Origin: Dehalococcoidales bacterium
GTDB lineage: Bacteria > Chloroflexota > Dehalococcoidia > Dehalococcoidales > UBA1222
Length of the DNA stretch: 57,856 nucleotides
NCBI GenBank assembly: GCA_016286345.1
Contig: JAEESL010000004.1
Span: 1 to 57,856 of the forward strand
Direction of reading: 5' to 3'
The notes under the pieces were generated by a model that was given only the letters and a program-made list of their open reading frames with translations, did no database searches and had not been told where the DNA came from. Shown here in pieces: positions 32,527 through 41,807 of the stretch. Position 1 is the first letter of the stretch. The number at the start of each line of letters is the position of its first letter. Position numbers and translations under genes: made by a program.

Positions 32527-33507
32527 ATGAAAACAAAATTGTTATCTTTTGCCATGATGGCATTGGTACTCGTTTCCTGTTTCATGTCCGCCTGTACAAA
32601 CAAGAATACAACAACAACTGATACTCCTGATCCCACTCCTGTTTCCCGGGAATATACATTTACTGATGATCTCGGAAGAAGTGTTACTGTAAACAATCCT
32701 CAGCGGGTTGTTACGGTAATGGGTAGCTTTGCTGAAATCTATGCTTTGGCAGGTGGCGCAGAAACAATCGTTGGTTCAACCGATGATACGATTGATACCA
32801 GAGATCTTGGTATCCCCAGTGATGTTGCCAAAATCGGCAGCTATTTGAAACCTAATGTTGAAGCAATTATCGCCCTTAATCCTGATCTGGTCATCCTGAC
32901 CTCTTCCACAGCAGATACTGTTGCTGCCGATCAGAAGACATACAGTGATCTTTTCAGTGATGCCGGCATTAATACTGCATACTTTACAGTTACTCATTTC
33001 CCTGACTACTTACACATGTTAAAGATTTGTACAGATATTACCGGCAAAACCGATGCGTACAAGAAATATGGTCTTGATGTTCAGGAAAGAGTCAATAAAA
33101 TCATTGCGGATAACAAAGTTTCCGGTTCACCCACCTATATGCTGTTGATTACTTACTCTGCAGGTATCCGACCTCAGCAGACATCTTCAATGACAGGTAA
33201 CATGCTTACTGAACTTGGTGCACATAACATTATCGATGATCATCCCAGCTATTTGAGACAGCTCAGTATGGAAATGGTTCTTGAAGAAGATCCTGACTAC
33301 CTGTTTGTTATTGCAATGGGTAATGACAGTGAAGCAATGGAGAAAGCTCTGAAGGATAATATTACAAGCCAGCCCGCTTTCAACAGCTTGACTTGTGTTA
33401 AGGAAGGCCGATATCATGTTCTTCCATATGACACATTTATGTTCAAACCTAACGATAAATGGGATGAAGCATATCAGTATCTAGCGGACATTTTGAATGG
33501 AAAATAA
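32527..33507 (+). CDS. FecB/BtuF-type substrate-binding lipoprotein
   Basis: The 326-residue protein has a lipoprotein signal ending in FMSAC (Cys23), a Thr/Pro spacer, then a helical-backbone binding domain with DDLGRSVTVNNPQRVV and INTAYF, the class III binding protein fold. Ligand may be ferric siderophore, heme or corrinoid. The lipoprotein anchor fits a Gram-positive envelope or an inner-membrane anchored variant. It lies 15 bases after the radical SAM gene and overlaps the permease gene by 11 bases. Confidence 0.9.
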   Translation: MKTKLLSFAMMALVLVSCFMSACTNKNTTTTDTPDPTPVSREYTFTDDLGRSVTVNNPQRVVTVMGSFAEIYALAGGAETIVGSTDDTIDTRDLGIPSDVAKIGSYLKPNVEAIIALNPDLVILTSSTADTVAADQKTYSDLFSDAGINTAYFTVTHFPDYLHMLKICTDITGKTDAYKKYGLDVQERVNKIIADNKVSGSPTYMLLITYSAGIRPQQTSSMTGNMLTELGAHNIIDDHPSYLRQLSMEMVLEEDPDYLFVIAMGNDSEAMEKALKDNITSQPAFNSLTCVKEGRYHVLPYDTFMFKPNDKWDEAYQYLADILNGK

Positions 33508-34507
33508 TCCAAGACATTTTCGGGCATCACATGTTCTTATTATTGCAATTGTTCTTTGTTTCGTTGCTGTGGTGCTCGGAGTTTGCCTTGGTGCTATAAA
33601 GGTTTCACCTCTGGATTTTTTGCAGGACTGGATGAGTGGCAATAAGACATCCACGGCCTACAGAATTGTGATGTATACAAGAATCCCCAGAGTGTTCGGT
33701 GCGCTCCTTGCCGGATGTTCACTGGCTGTTGCCGGTGCAATTCTGCAGGCAGTGCTTCAGAACCCGTTAGCAAGTCCTAATGTAATTGGTATAAATTCCG
33801 GAGCAGGCCTGTTCGTACTGGTCTGCTCCTCATTTTTCCCTGCCCAGTTCGGTTGGATTTCATTTGCTGCATTTCTCGGGGCACTGTTTACGGCAATGTT
33901 TGTCTATGTCCTTTCAGCAGGAATCAATTCATCCAAGGCAACATTGATCCTTACCGGTATTGCTGTGACAAGCGTATTAGGCGCAGGAATGAACCTGATC
34001 CTTATTATTGATCCTGATGCATATGTCGGTGCCAGCAATTTCCTTGTCGGCGGATTCCAGACAATTACGATGAAGCAGCTGGGTTTTCCTGTCTTTTATA
34101 TCATTGCCGGGCTTATTCTTGCGATGTTCCTGAGACAGGATCTGAATGTTATCGGACTCGGTGATTCAAAGGCTCAGTCTCTTGGTATGAATGTACCTCT
34201 TGTCAGATTTGTCATGATAATGACTGCGGCACTGTTGGCCGGAGCTGCTGTAAGTTTTGCGGGTCTGATCGGATTTATCGGCCTTATCGTTCCTCATGCA
34301 ATCAGATTTTTAATAGGGAATGACAATAAATGGGTCATTCCTATCTGTGCTTTCGGAGGCGCAGCCTTCACTGTGCTGTGTGATCTTTTTGCAAGGACAG
34401 CATTTGCTCCTTATGAAATACCTGCAGGCATTATTCTTGCCTTGCTTGGCGGTCCGTTCTTCATCTTCCTGGTATTGAAGAACAGAAAAAAGGTGAGAAA
34501 TGATTAA
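33497..34507 (+). CDS. FecCD-family ABC permease
   Basis: The 336-residue permease has about ten hydrophobic helices and FecCD/BtuC signatures: YTRIPRVFGALLAGCSLAVAG, LQNPLASPNVIGINSGAG and FIGLIVPHAIRFLIG. It forms the membrane channel for the importer whose binding protein precedes it and ATPase follows it, with overlaps of 11 and 8 bases. Substrate specificity cannot be read from permeases of this family. Confidence 0.94.
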   Translation: MENNPRHFRASHVLIIAIVLCFVAVVLGVCLGAIKVSPLDFLQDWMSGNKTSTAYRIVMYTRIPRVFGALLAGCSLAVAGAILQAVLQNPLASPNVIGINSGAGLFVLVCSSFFPAQFGWISFAAFLGALFTAMFVYVLSAGINSSKATLILTGIAVTSVLGAGMNLILIIDPDAYVGASNFLVGGFQTITMKQLGFPVFYIIAGLILAMFLRQDLNVIGLGDSKAQSLGMNVPLVRFVMIMTAALLAGAAVSFAGLIGFIGLIVPHAIRFLIGNDNKWVIPICAFGGAAFTVLCDLFARTAFAPYEIPAGIILALLGGPFFIFLVLKNRKKVRND

Positions 34508-35267
34508 CGTAGATAATGTTTCTTTTTCTTATAACGAAAAGGTTCAGATTATCCGCGATGTTACCACTGAGATAGAGGATAAAAAGATCACCACTATCCT
34601 CGGACACAATGGCTGTGGAAAAACCACACTGCTGAAACTGATTGCTCATCTTATTCGTCCGCAGGCAGGCTCTATTTCGCTTGACGGCAAGGATGTCTCT
34701 GAGTTTTCAAATAAGAACCTTGCCAAACGTATTGCATTGCTTGCACAGAAGGATTATTCATCTGATATTACTGTTGAACAGCTGGTAAGTTTCGGAAGAT
34801 ATCCTTATCAGCGTTATGGTATGGGTCTGTCCCAGAAAGATAAGGACAGGGTGGATTATGCTCTCAGAGAAATACATATTGAGCAGTTCAGAAACAACAG
34901 CATTCTTCATCTGTCAGGCGGCCAGAAACAAAAGGTCTATATTGCACTGGCTCTTGCTCAGGATACCGATATTATTATTCTCGATGAACCGACTACATAT
35001 CTTGATATCAATGTCAGGTTTGAGATCATGGATCTTGTGAAACGCCTGAATCAGTCAGGCAAGACTATCGTGATGGTGTTGCATGATCTTGATTTAGCTT
35101 TGGAATACTCAGATAACATTATTCTTATGGATCAGGGAAGGATCGTGATACAGGGGCCTAAACAAGAAGTAATTGAATCAAAAATGATTGAAAAGATTTT
35201 CAATGTGGAACTTTATCCGATCAATTACAAGGGCAAGACTGTTTATCACTTTATGAGAAACGACTAG
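34500..35267 (+). CDS. FepC/BtuD-type ABC ATPase
   Basis: The 255-residue ATPase has Walker A GHNGCGKTT, signature HLSGGQKQK, Walker B IIILDEPTTYLD and switch VLHDLDLAL. It is the energising subunit of the preceding metal-chelate importer. The stop codon overlaps by four bases the end of the convergent gene on the other strand, so the two messages would collide there; no terminator hairpin separates them. Confidence 0.94.
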   Translation: MINVDNVSFSYNEKVQIIRDVTTEIEDKKITTILGHNGCGKTTLLKLIAHLIRPQAGSISLDGKDVSEFSNKNLAKRIALLAQKDYSSDITVEQLVSFGRYPYQRYGMGLSQKDKDRVDYALREIHIEQFRNNSILHLSGGQKQKVYIALALAQDTDIIILDEPTTYLDINVRFEIMDLVKRLNQSGKTIVMVLHDLDLALEYSDNIILMDQGRIVIQGPKQEVIESKMIEKIFNVELYPINYKGKTVYHFMRND

Positions 35268-35614
35268 TCGTTATCTTCCTTTTCAGATTTGTTTTTCTCT
35301 TCCAGTTCATTGAATTTAGCCAGCAATTCATCTTTGTTTTCAACCAGATACTTAAATGTGGTCATCATTATATACACTCTCGCTTCATAGCTCTTGAAAA
35401 TGAAATAAGACGGTATGAGTGATATTCCGATTGAAAGCATTATGTAATGAATTATTGTCGGAAAATCAAACCTGAATGCCAGAAAGGCACTCCCGAAGAC
35501 AATTACTGACTCAATGATAAGATGAGTTGTGACAATGATGAAGTTTTCTCTGTTGACGTAATTGTTCGGATCTTCAATGTCTTTTTTCGTGAAAGCGAAA
35601 TCTATTTTCTTCAT
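35264..35614 (-). CDS. Hypothetical membrane protein
   Basis: I do not recognise this 116-residue protein. Two or three hydrophobic helices (about 25-48, 52-70 and perhaps 75-88) are followed by a charged C-terminal tail rich in Glu, Lys and Asn (NELEEKNKSEKED). The N terminus is charged and probably cytosolic. It is a single gene with no ribosome-binding site better than CCATGAAG-like sequence, convergent with the ABC ATPase. Confidence 0.6.
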   Translation of the reverse strand: MKKIDFAFTKKDIEDPNNYVNRENFIIVTTHLIIESVIVFGSAFLAFRFDFPTIIHYIMLSIGISLIPSYFIFKSYEARVYIMMTTFKYLVENKDELLAKFNELEEKNKSEKEDND

Positions 35615-35674
35615 GGCTTTTCCCAGGCTTATTATCCGTTTTTTGAGGTATTAATTACAATAGCTTTGTAATTA

Positions 35675-35709
35675 AAAAAGCCGTTCCGACAAATATATCA
35701 GAACGGCTT
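35675..35709 (-). terminator. MFS gene terminator
   Basis: GCCGTTC / GAACGGC with a 14-base loop and a T run on the minus strand, about 20 bases after the transporter stop codon. Confidence 0.85.
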
Positions 35710-35730
35710 GAATAAGTCAGTGATAAGGTT

Positions 35731-36990
35731 CTATACGAATTTTGTTGTTCTCTTTGAAGCTGCAACGATCTGAACACTGATGAAAAGTGCGACCAGATAG
35801 AGGACTAATGTCGCAATCAGGATATAGTCGTATTTCATATTTGTGCTCTCGAGAATAATCTCTGACATATTGTTTCCTGTAAGACCGGCAACTGCCCATG
35901 CTGATAATGTAAGACCGTGGATCTTACTGATCTTGTCCATACCGAAACGGGCCTGCAGAAGTGCGGGCAGGGTGGAGAAACCGCCGCCGTATCCGGCGTT
36001 GACGATGAGAAGCAGTGCAATGACGATGATTCCGAAGATGAGTGACTTGGGTCCGTTGGTGATTGCAAACGTTGCCAGAGCAATTGCGGTGATTACTACA
36101 GAGCTGGTGAAGATGATCTTGTAAACAGTGTCACGGTCCTTCATGCCGTCTGATATTGTTGAATAACCGATTCGGCCGAGGGCGTTGAAAGCTGCTGTTA
36201 CTGAAGGAACAATGCTGACAAGAGCTGCAATCGTAGCTGCAGAAGATGCAGCAAATGCAGTTCTTACAATCTGTTTTTCATAAGTAATGAGGGCAAGACC
36301 GCAGTGGATATTGAGGAAGAACATGATCCATATACCGACATAAACGGGATCTTTGAACATTGAAAGGACATGGAATGAGCCTTTGACATCTGCAGGTTCA
36401 ACCCATCCTTCAGGTTTTTTGATGAGGAAATGACCGAGCATCATCATGGCAAAATAAACAGCACCGAGGATATAGAACATGGCAGAGATACCGAAACTAT
36501 TCTGAAGTGCTTCCATGATTGGGGTGGCAATAGCCTTTGCCAGACCGAAGCCCATGATAGAAATACCGGTTGCAAGACCTTTTCTCTTATCAAACCAGAG
36601 CATGAGTGTTTTGACAGGAGTCAGATAGCCGATACCAAGGCCGATACCCATAATGCAGCCGTATGATAAAAGAATACATACCAAAGCAAGAGGACCGGTC
36701 AGGAACTGGATCGACAGACCAGTGCCGATCATACCGGCAGTGAAACATAAACATGCGATGAGAGAGGATTTCTTGATGTCTCTCTCGACCATTCTGCCTG
36801 CGAACGCAGCAGACATACCGAGGAAGAAAATTGCCAGTGAGAATGCCCATCCCACTGCAAATGTGCTCATACCGATTTTAGTAGCGATTGCTTCTTTGAA
36901 TGTTGACCAGCAGTATACGGTGCCGATTGAACAATGAATCAGCAAGGCAGGAACTGCAGCCCGCATCCATTTGTTGTTTAGCCAGGTCAT
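35731..36990 (-). CDS. OFA-family MFS transporter
   Basis: This 419-residue protein has about twelve membrane helices. The pattern GTVYCWSTFKEAI near the start, GCIMGIGLGIGYLTP and WFDKRKGLATG between helices 4 and 5, is that of the oxalate/formate antiporter family of the major facilitator superfamily. Substrates of family members include oxalate, formate and other monocarboxylates. The start is the ATG at 36990, preceded by CCGGAGG; an upstream in-frame ATG at 37038 lies inside a structured leader RNA. That leader looks like a ZTP riboswitch, which would link the transporter to one-carbon supply and make formate a sensible cargo. Confidence 0.87.
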   Translation of the reverse strand: MTWLNNKWMRAAVPALLIHCSIGTVYCWSTFKEAIATKIGMSTFAVGWAFSLAIFFLGMSAAFAGRMVERDIKKSSLIACLCFTAGMIGTGLSIQFLTGPLALVCILLSYGCIMGIGLGIGYLTPVKTLMLWFDKRKGLATGISIMGFGLAKAIATPIMEALQNSFGISAMFYILGAVYFAMMMLGHFLIKKPEGWVEPADVKGSFHVLSMFKDPVYVGIWIMFFLNIHCGLALITYEKQIVRTAFAASSAATIAALVSIVPSVTAAFNALGRIGYSTISDGMKDRDTVYKIIFTSSVVITAIALATFAITNGPKSLIFGIIVIALLLIVNAGYGGGFSTLPALLQARFGMDKISKIHGLTLSAWAVAGLTGNNMSEIILESTNMKYDYILIATLVLYLVALFISVQIVAASKRTTKFV

Positions 36991-37018
36991 ATGCGCTTTA
37001 CCTCCGGACTTAATATTT

Positions 37019-37103
37019 TGCCCAGACGGTCGGCACATACCGCAGAAGATCTGTGGACGCCTATCGCACTGTGTTAAATCACATAATCCGTCAGCGATAG
37101 GTG
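37019..37103 (-). promoter_or_regulatory. ZTP (pfl) riboswitch candidate
   Basis: On the minus strand P1 pairs CCTATCGC (37094-37101) with GCGATAGG (37060-37067). Inside it are TGACGG and a small TGTG/CACA hairpin with loop ATTTAA. A second hairpin CC.CAGA/TCTG.GG follows, then the 3-prime hairpin TGCC...GGCA whose loop GACCGTCTG offers CCGTC to pair with GACGG as a pseudoknot. That is the architecture of the ZTP riboswitch, including TGCCGACCG(T/C)CTGGGCA. The pseudoknot differs from the common GGCGG/CCGCC by a paired change, which supports it. It ends about 29 bases before the transporter ATG. Confidence 0.82.
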
Positions 37104-37118
37104 AATTTGATGCTAGGC

Positions 37119-37148
37119 ATTATAACATAATAAAAAATAACAGACCAA
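37119..37148 (-). promoter_or_regulatory. Promoter of the riboswitch-MFS transcript
   Basis: TTGGTC (37143-37148) and TATAAT (37119-37124) on the minus strand are 18 bases apart. The start would fall just before the riboswitch P1 stem. Confidence 0.7.
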
Positions 37149-37209
37149 ACTATTCTTGTGCCTAGACATCACTTTTTTTGATTTTTTGTTATTCAATATC
37201 TTGTAGTTA

Positions 37210-37218
37210 TGATAGAAT
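37210..37218 (+). promoter_or_regulatory. Extended -10 giving a leaderless miaB message
   Basis: TGATAGAAT is an extended -10 ending 7 bases before the miaB ATG at 37226, with no Shine-Dalgarno between. Transcription should start on or beside the start codon. Confidence 0.6.
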
Positions 37219-37225
37219 TTTTCAT

Positions 37226-38467
37226 ATGAAATACTACTATATTTGGACAATCGGCTGTCAGATGAATGAGTTCGAATCGGAGGAACTGCAGTCCCGTATT
37301 GAAGCTGCAGGATACTGCGAGGTATTTCGACCTGAAGAAGCTGATCTTATCGTAATGAATACATGTATGGTCAGGCAGAGCGCCGAGACAAAGGCAATCA
37401 ACAAACTTGAAAACCTTAAACCTCTCAAGAAATTAAACCCTGACCTGAAGATCATTCTGACAGGATGCCTTGTCGGTTTTGAAGGAGCTACCGATGCCCT
37501 GAAAAAACAGTTTAAATATGTAGATGAATTCCTGCCTCCCGGCAAACTTCCGGTCTGGCTGCAGAGTTATGACCGTCAGATGAAAACCGGAATATGCTCG
37601 TTCGTTCCGATACAGGAAGGATGCGATAATTTCTGCACATACTGTATCGTTCCATACAGACGCGGCAGGGAACACAGTGTACCGCTTGACGAAATAGAAC
37701 GTAAAGCGAGAAAGATGGTTGCTCTCGGAGCAAGAGAAATAACTGCACTGGGACAGAACGTGAATTCCTATGGCAAGGATCTTGTGCCTCAGGCTGATAT
37801 CACGGATGTCCTTGAAACACTCAATGCCATAGAGGATCTCAAAAGAATAAGATTCCTTACTAATCATCCCAAGGATATGACACGTAACTTAATTGAGACT
37901 ATGGCAAGACTTCCCAAGGTCTGCGAGCATATCAATCTGGCTGTTCAGTCAGGTAATAATGAAGTGCTGAGAAGAATGAACAGGAATTATACTGTTGAAC
38001 ATTTTCTGGATCTCGTAGATATGATGCGTGAGATCATACCCGATATCGCAATAGTCACGGATATGATCGTAGGCTTCCCGGGTGAGACCGAGGAACAGTT
38101 TATGGATACCATCGGACTGATAAAAAAGGTCGGATTTGATGCCATACATATTGCTGCTTACTCTCAGCGGTCCGGAACTTATGCTTCCGAACATCTGAAG
38201 GATGATGTTCCGGAAGAAGAAAAGGAAAGAAGACTTCATATGGTCGAAGATATACAGAAGGATATTCTTACTGAGAAGAACAAAAAGTATCTCGGTCAGA
38301 GTGTTGAAGTGCTTTTTGAGAGTAAAAAGAACGGCAGGTGGCAGGGCAGGACCAGAAGTGATAAACTAACCTTTACTGAAAGTGAAAAAGATCTCGCTGG
38401 AATAGTAACGAGAGTCAATATCGATAGGACTACAGCTTGGTCGTTACACGGTAATTTGGAGGAATAA
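37226..38467 (+). CDS. miaB: tRNA methylthiotransferase MiaB
   Basis: The 413-residue protein has the three N-terminal cysteines of the auxiliary cluster (IGCQMNEF, NTCMVR, TGCLVG), the radical-SAM motif CDNFCTYC, and a C-terminal TRAM domain (LGQSVEVLFE onward). MiaB adds a methylthio group to i6A37 of tRNAs reading codons that start with U. It is on the short side of the family. The frame is open from 37178, but the ATG at 37226 starts at the conserved YYYIWTIGCQMN segment. Its TAA directly abuts the ATG of yajC. Confidence 0.94.
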   Translation: MKYYYIWTIGCQMNEFESEELQSRIEAAGYCEVFRPEEADLIVMNTCMVRQSAETKAINKLENLKPLKKLNPDLKIILTGCLVGFEGATDALKKQFKYVDEFLPPGKLPVWLQSYDRQMKTGICSFVPIQEGCDNFCTYCIVPYRRGREHSVPLDEIERKARKMVALGAREITALGQNVNSYGKDLVPQADITDVLETLNAIEDLKRIRFLTNHPKDMTRNLIETMARLPKVCEHINLAVQSGNNEVLRRMNRNYTVEHFLDLVDMMREIIPDIAIVTDMIVGFPGETEEQFMDTIGLIKKVGFDAIHIAAYSQRSGTYASEHLKDDVPEEEKERRLHMVEDIQKDILTEKNKKYLGQSVEVLFESKKNGRWQGRTRSDKLTFTESEKDLAGIVTRVNIDRTTAWSLHGNLEE

Positions 38468-38824
38468 ATGTTTGATAGCCCTTACATCATGATTGTAGTC
38501 TTGGTGCTTATGATGGTTTTCTTTTATTTCATGATCATCAGACCCCAGAAAAAACAGCAGAAGGAAGCCCAGGATCGAATCAATTCACTCAAAGTAGGAG
38601 ATAAGGTCGTCACAATCGGTGGATTTTTCGGAACGATCAACCGAGTTCTTGATGACGGTTTTCTTCTCGAGGTAGCAAATGGCGTTGTCGTTAAGATTGC
38701 AAAGCAGGGTATTGCTTATCCCCAGAATCCTCCTGCAGCAACTTCTGAACCTGCTGCTGAAGAAACTGAAACTGCAAAAGATGACGACAAGAACAATCAG
38801 TCACCCATAGAAGATAAAAAATAA
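38468..38824 (+). CDS. yajC: Preprotein translocase subunit YajC
   Basis: A 118-residue protein with one N-terminal membrane helix (about 4-22), then IIRPQKKQQKEAQDR, LKVGDKVVTIGGFFG and KIAKQGIAYP, as in YajC. An acidic low-complexity tail (EPAAEETETAKDDDKN) ends it. YajC associates with SecDF. Here secD and secF lie 5 kb downstream, with rplS, priA and cca between them. TTGGAGGAA is a strong ribosome-binding site inside the end of miaB. Confidence 0.93.
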   Translation: MFDSPYIMIVVLVLMMVFFYFMIIRPQKKQQKEAQDRINSLKVGDKVVTIGGFFGTINRVLDDGFLLEVANGVVVKIAKQGIAYPQNPPAATSEPAAEETETAKDDDKNNQSPIEDKK

Positions 38825-38869
38825 ACGTGCTGATCAAATAAAGTTTACAGCGTCAGGCGTAAATCGCAC

Positions 38870-38899
38870 TTGTAATTTAGTGCCATTTACTGATATTAT
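38870..38899 (+). promoter_or_regulatory. rplS promoter
   Basis: TTGTAA and TATTAT are 18 bases apart. A small hairpin (TTTAC.GC/GCGTAAA, 38844-38863) just upstream may mark the end of the yajC message. Confidence 0.5.
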
Positions 38900-38971
38900 T
38901 ACAAACTGTTGTATAACGGAATAAAACAGTTTTACGTTTGTTTGGCTGTAAGATAGTTAGGAGTTAGAAAA

Positions 38972-39334
38972 ATGGCTGAAGATACTCAGAATAATGTTGC
39001 AGTAGAAGAAGCACCCAAGTCAGTGGTTCCTGAACTGGCTTCCGGTGATACTGTCAAGGTAAGCGTCCGAATTAAGGAAGGCGACAAATCCCGAATCCAG
39101 GTATTCGAAGGTGTCGTTATTAAGATCGTCAACAGTGTTGACGGCGGTAACTTTACTGTACGACGTGTAGCATATGGCGTTGGTGTTGAAAGAACCTTCC
39201 CCAGAATGAGCCCTATGCTTGCCAAAGTTGAAGTACTCAGACATGGTAAAGTTCGACGAGCTCGACTTTTCTACTTGAGAGATCGATCCGGTAAGGCTGC
39301 TCGTATCAAAGAACGCCGTGTCTTTACCAAGTAA
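38972..39334 (+). CDS. rplS: 50S ribosomal protein L19
   Basis: The 120-residue protein has a short acidic N-terminal stretch, then the L19 core: [36 protein letters not shown] and [21 protein letters not shown]19 sits at the interface of the two ribosomal subunits. AGGAG precedes the ATG by eight bases. It has its own promoter and a strong terminator. Confidence 0.97.
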   Translation: MAEDTQNNVAVEEAPKSVVPELASGDTVKVSVRIKEGDKSRIQVFEGVVIKIVNSVDGGNFTVRRVAYGVGVERTFPRMSPMLAKVEVLRHGKVRRARLFYLRDRSGKAARIKERRVFTK

Positions 39335-39359
39335 TTGGTATATTGAATCAGTAACTGAA

Positions 39360-39392
39360 ATAGTCATGGAGAAATCCATGACTATTTTTTTA
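39360..39392 (+). terminator. rplS terminator
   Basis: ATAGTCATGGA / TCCATGACTAT with a GAAA loop and a seven-T tail, about 25 bases after rplS. Confidence 0.93.
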
Positions 39393-39419
39393 TTCAGCAG
39401 TTTTTCTTATTCGTTAATA

Positions 39420-39425
39420 TATAAT
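39420..39425 (+). promoter_or_regulatory. -10 box abutting priA
   Basis: TATAAT ends 7 bases before the ATG at 39433 and overlaps the earlier ATG at 39424, so the earlier one can hardly be in the message. No Shine-Dalgarno is present, which suggests a leaderless transcript. Confidence 0.55.
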
Positions 39426-39432
39426 GATATCT

Positions 39433-41802
39433 ATGAGATACGCGGATGTATGTGTTGATTCCCCGGTATTGGCAAATGAGGGAATCTTTTCATATTCAGT
39501 GCCTGAAGGAATGTCTGTAAAGATCGGGCAGGCAGTTATCGTACCCTTCGGCAAAAGGATAATTCAGGGAATAGTAGTCGGCCTTCCTGACGAGCCGCAG
39601 GTTGAATCTGTTAAGGATATCGATGCTGTTATAGGTGATAACAACCTGATCAGACCGGATCAGATCGTGCTGGCAAAGATGATCAGCAATTATTACAAAT
39701 GTCCTTTGTATTCTTCAGTTTCTCTGTTCCTTCCGCCCGGTTTTAACCGTCAGTCAGTACAGTACGTATGGAAAACCGATAAGCAATCTGCTGCTGAATT
39801 ATCTGCAAACCAGCAGGAAATTCTGAACCAGCTGGACAATGGTCCGTGCAAGATATCCTTGTTCGATAAAAAGGATGTTCATTCCCTGATCGAAGCAGGA
39901 CTGGTCAGGACAGAATACAGACTGGGAATTCCGAGAGTCAAACCGAAGTACGAAGTAGTCTACAGATGTAAGCTTTCCAAAGATGCTTTTGATGAGAAAA
40001 ACAGATATCTTGTAGAGCACAGAATGTCAGCTCGTGCAAAACTGCTTTCTTTCATCTATTCTTCCGAAAAACCTTTGTCTATGACAGAGATAAAAAATGC
40101 CGGTTATACAAATAATCTTGTTAATCTTCTGGTTGCAGACGGTCTGATTGAAAAAAGACTAAGGGAAGTTATCAGAGGAACACTTAATTATCCCGCCACT
40201 TCGACTCTTCCCTATGAACTGACATACCATCAGAAGATTGCTCTCAGTGAGATCACCAAAGGAATATCAAAACAGAAGGGTGACAAATATCTGCTTCAGG
40301 GCGTAACGGGAAGCGGAAAAACTGAGGTGTACCTCAGAAGTGCGGAAGCTGCTTTGAATAAATCAAAGCAGGTTATTGTCCTGGTTCCCGAGTTAACTCT
40401 TGCGTCCCAGATAATAAAAGCCTTTTCACAGAGATTCCCGGGAAGAGTATCGATCCTGCACAGCGGAATGACTCTTGGTGAGAGATATGATCAGTGGAGA
40501 CAGATAAAAGCCGGTAAATGCGACATTGTGATCGGAGCAAGAAGTGCTGTCTTTTCTCCTGTCGAAAATATCGGACTGATAGTAATTGATGAAGAACATG
40601 AATATGCCTATAAGCAGAGCGACAGTCAGCCATTGTACCATGCCACAAGAATAGCTGAGACGATCTGCAAGATGACCGGGTGTGTCCTTGTTCTTGGCAG
40701 TGCAACACCTGATGTCTGTACCCGCTATGGTGCAGACCATAAAAGATACGAATTGCTCGAGCTTCCCAGACGGATCAATGGAAGCGACAAACTTGATTAC
40801 AGAATTGTAAATATGTGTGATGAAGTTAAGAATGGCAATACTTCGATTTTTTCCAAACTGCTCAGAGATAGTATCAGCGAAACACTGAAAAGAGGCGAAC
40901 AGGTCATTCTGTTCCTTAACAGACGCGGAGACGGGCAGTTCGTACAGTGTCATAACTGCGGATATGTGGTCAAGTGTAAAAGCTGCAATATTGCCATGAC
41001 ATATCATTCGGATATAAATAAGCTGATTTGTCACCGCTGTGATGCAAAAAAGAAATTGCCTGATATCTGTCCCAGCTGTAAAAAAAGTAAATTGACGGTG
41101 TATGGTATTGGCACTCAGACTGTGGAAAGAGAAGTCGCCCGTCTTTTCCCGAAAGCGAGAATGATGCGATGGGATGGCGATTCAGTAAAAAACAGTGTCA
41201 CGACTGAAAAGCTTATCTCAAGCATGGCCAATAAAGAAACAGATATTCTGATAGGTACCCAGTCTATTGCCAAAGGTCTTCATTTCCCTTTTGTAACGCT
41301 TGTAGGTGTCGTTTCAGCGGATATGTCGCTGAATATGCCTGACTTCAGGGCATGTGAGAGAACATTCCAGATCATCTCTCAGGCTGCCGGCAGAGCCGGA
41401 AGGGGAGATAAACCGGGGACTGTGATAATACAGACATATCAGCCTGATAATTACGCCATCACATCAACAAAAACTGAATATGATGACTTTTACAGAAAAG
41501 AAATAAAAATGCGTAAAGAGATGGGTTATCCTCCCTTCAGCAACATGGCCATAATCACCGGTGAAGAATCGGATGAGGAAAAAATAGTTGAGAAGATGCA
41601 GTCTTTGAAGGAACGGCTGATCAAACATGCCGGCAGTATGGATGTTTCGGTCAGTATCCTGGGACCGACTCCTTCATTCATCTCCAGGAGACGGGGAAAA
41701 TACAGGTATGAACTGAATATCTGCGGACAGGTCAACCGCTTGCTGGAAGGAATCAATATACCCAGGGAATACTTTATTAACAAAGATCCACTCGGTTTAT
41801 GA
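39433..41802 (+). CDS. priA: Primosomal helicase PriA
   Basis: The 789-residue helicase has an N-terminal DNA-binding domain (MRYADVCVDSPVL), Walker A GVTGSGKTE, DEEH in VIDEEHEYAYK, and eight zinc-binding cysteines in CHNCGYVVKCKSC, ICHRCDAKK and CPSCKKS. Motifs GTQSIAKG and AGRAGRG follow. PriA restarts stalled replication forks by loading the replicative helicase. I chose the second ATG because the first lies inside the -10 box and the shorter protein starts at the conserved segment. It is followed 24 bases later by cca. Confidence 0.95.
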   Translation: MRYADVCVDSPVLANEGIFSYSVPEGMSVKIGQAVIVPFGKRIIQGIVVGLPDEPQVESVKDIDAVIGDNNLIRPDQIVLAKMISNYYKCPLYSSVSLFLPPGFNRQSVQYVWKTDKQSAAELSANQQEILNQLDNGPCKISLFDKKDVHSLIEAGLVRTEYRLGIPRVKPKYEVVYRCKLSKDAFDEKNRYLVEHRMSARAKLLSFIYSSEKPLSMTEIKNAGYTNNLVNLLVADGLIEKRLREVIRGTLNYPATSTLPYELTYHQKIALSEITKGISKQKGDKYLLQGVTGSGKTEVYLRSAEAALNKSKQVIVLVPELTLASQIIKAFSQRFPGRVSILHSGMTLGERYDQWRQIKAGKCDIVIGARSAVFSPVENIGLIVIDEEHEYAYKQSDSQPLYHATRIAETICKMTGCVLVLGSATPDVCTRYGADHKRYELLELPRRINGSDKLDYRIVNMCDEVKNGNTSIFSKLLRDSISETLKRGEQVILFLNRRGDGQFVQCHNCGYVVKCKSCNIAMTYHSDINKLICHRCDAKKKLPDICPSCKKSKLTVYGIGTQTVEREVARLFPKARMMRWDGDSVKNSVTTEKLISSMANKETDILIGTQSIAKGLHFPFVTLVGVVSADMSLNMPDFRACERTFQIISQAAGRAGRGDKPGTVIIQTYQPDNYAITSTKTEYDDFYRKEIKMRKEMGYPPFSNMAIITGEESDEEKIVEKMQSLKERLIKHAGSMDVSVSILGPTPSFISRRRGKYRYELNICGQVNRLLEGINIPREYFINKDPLGL

Positions 41803-41807
41803 GTATG

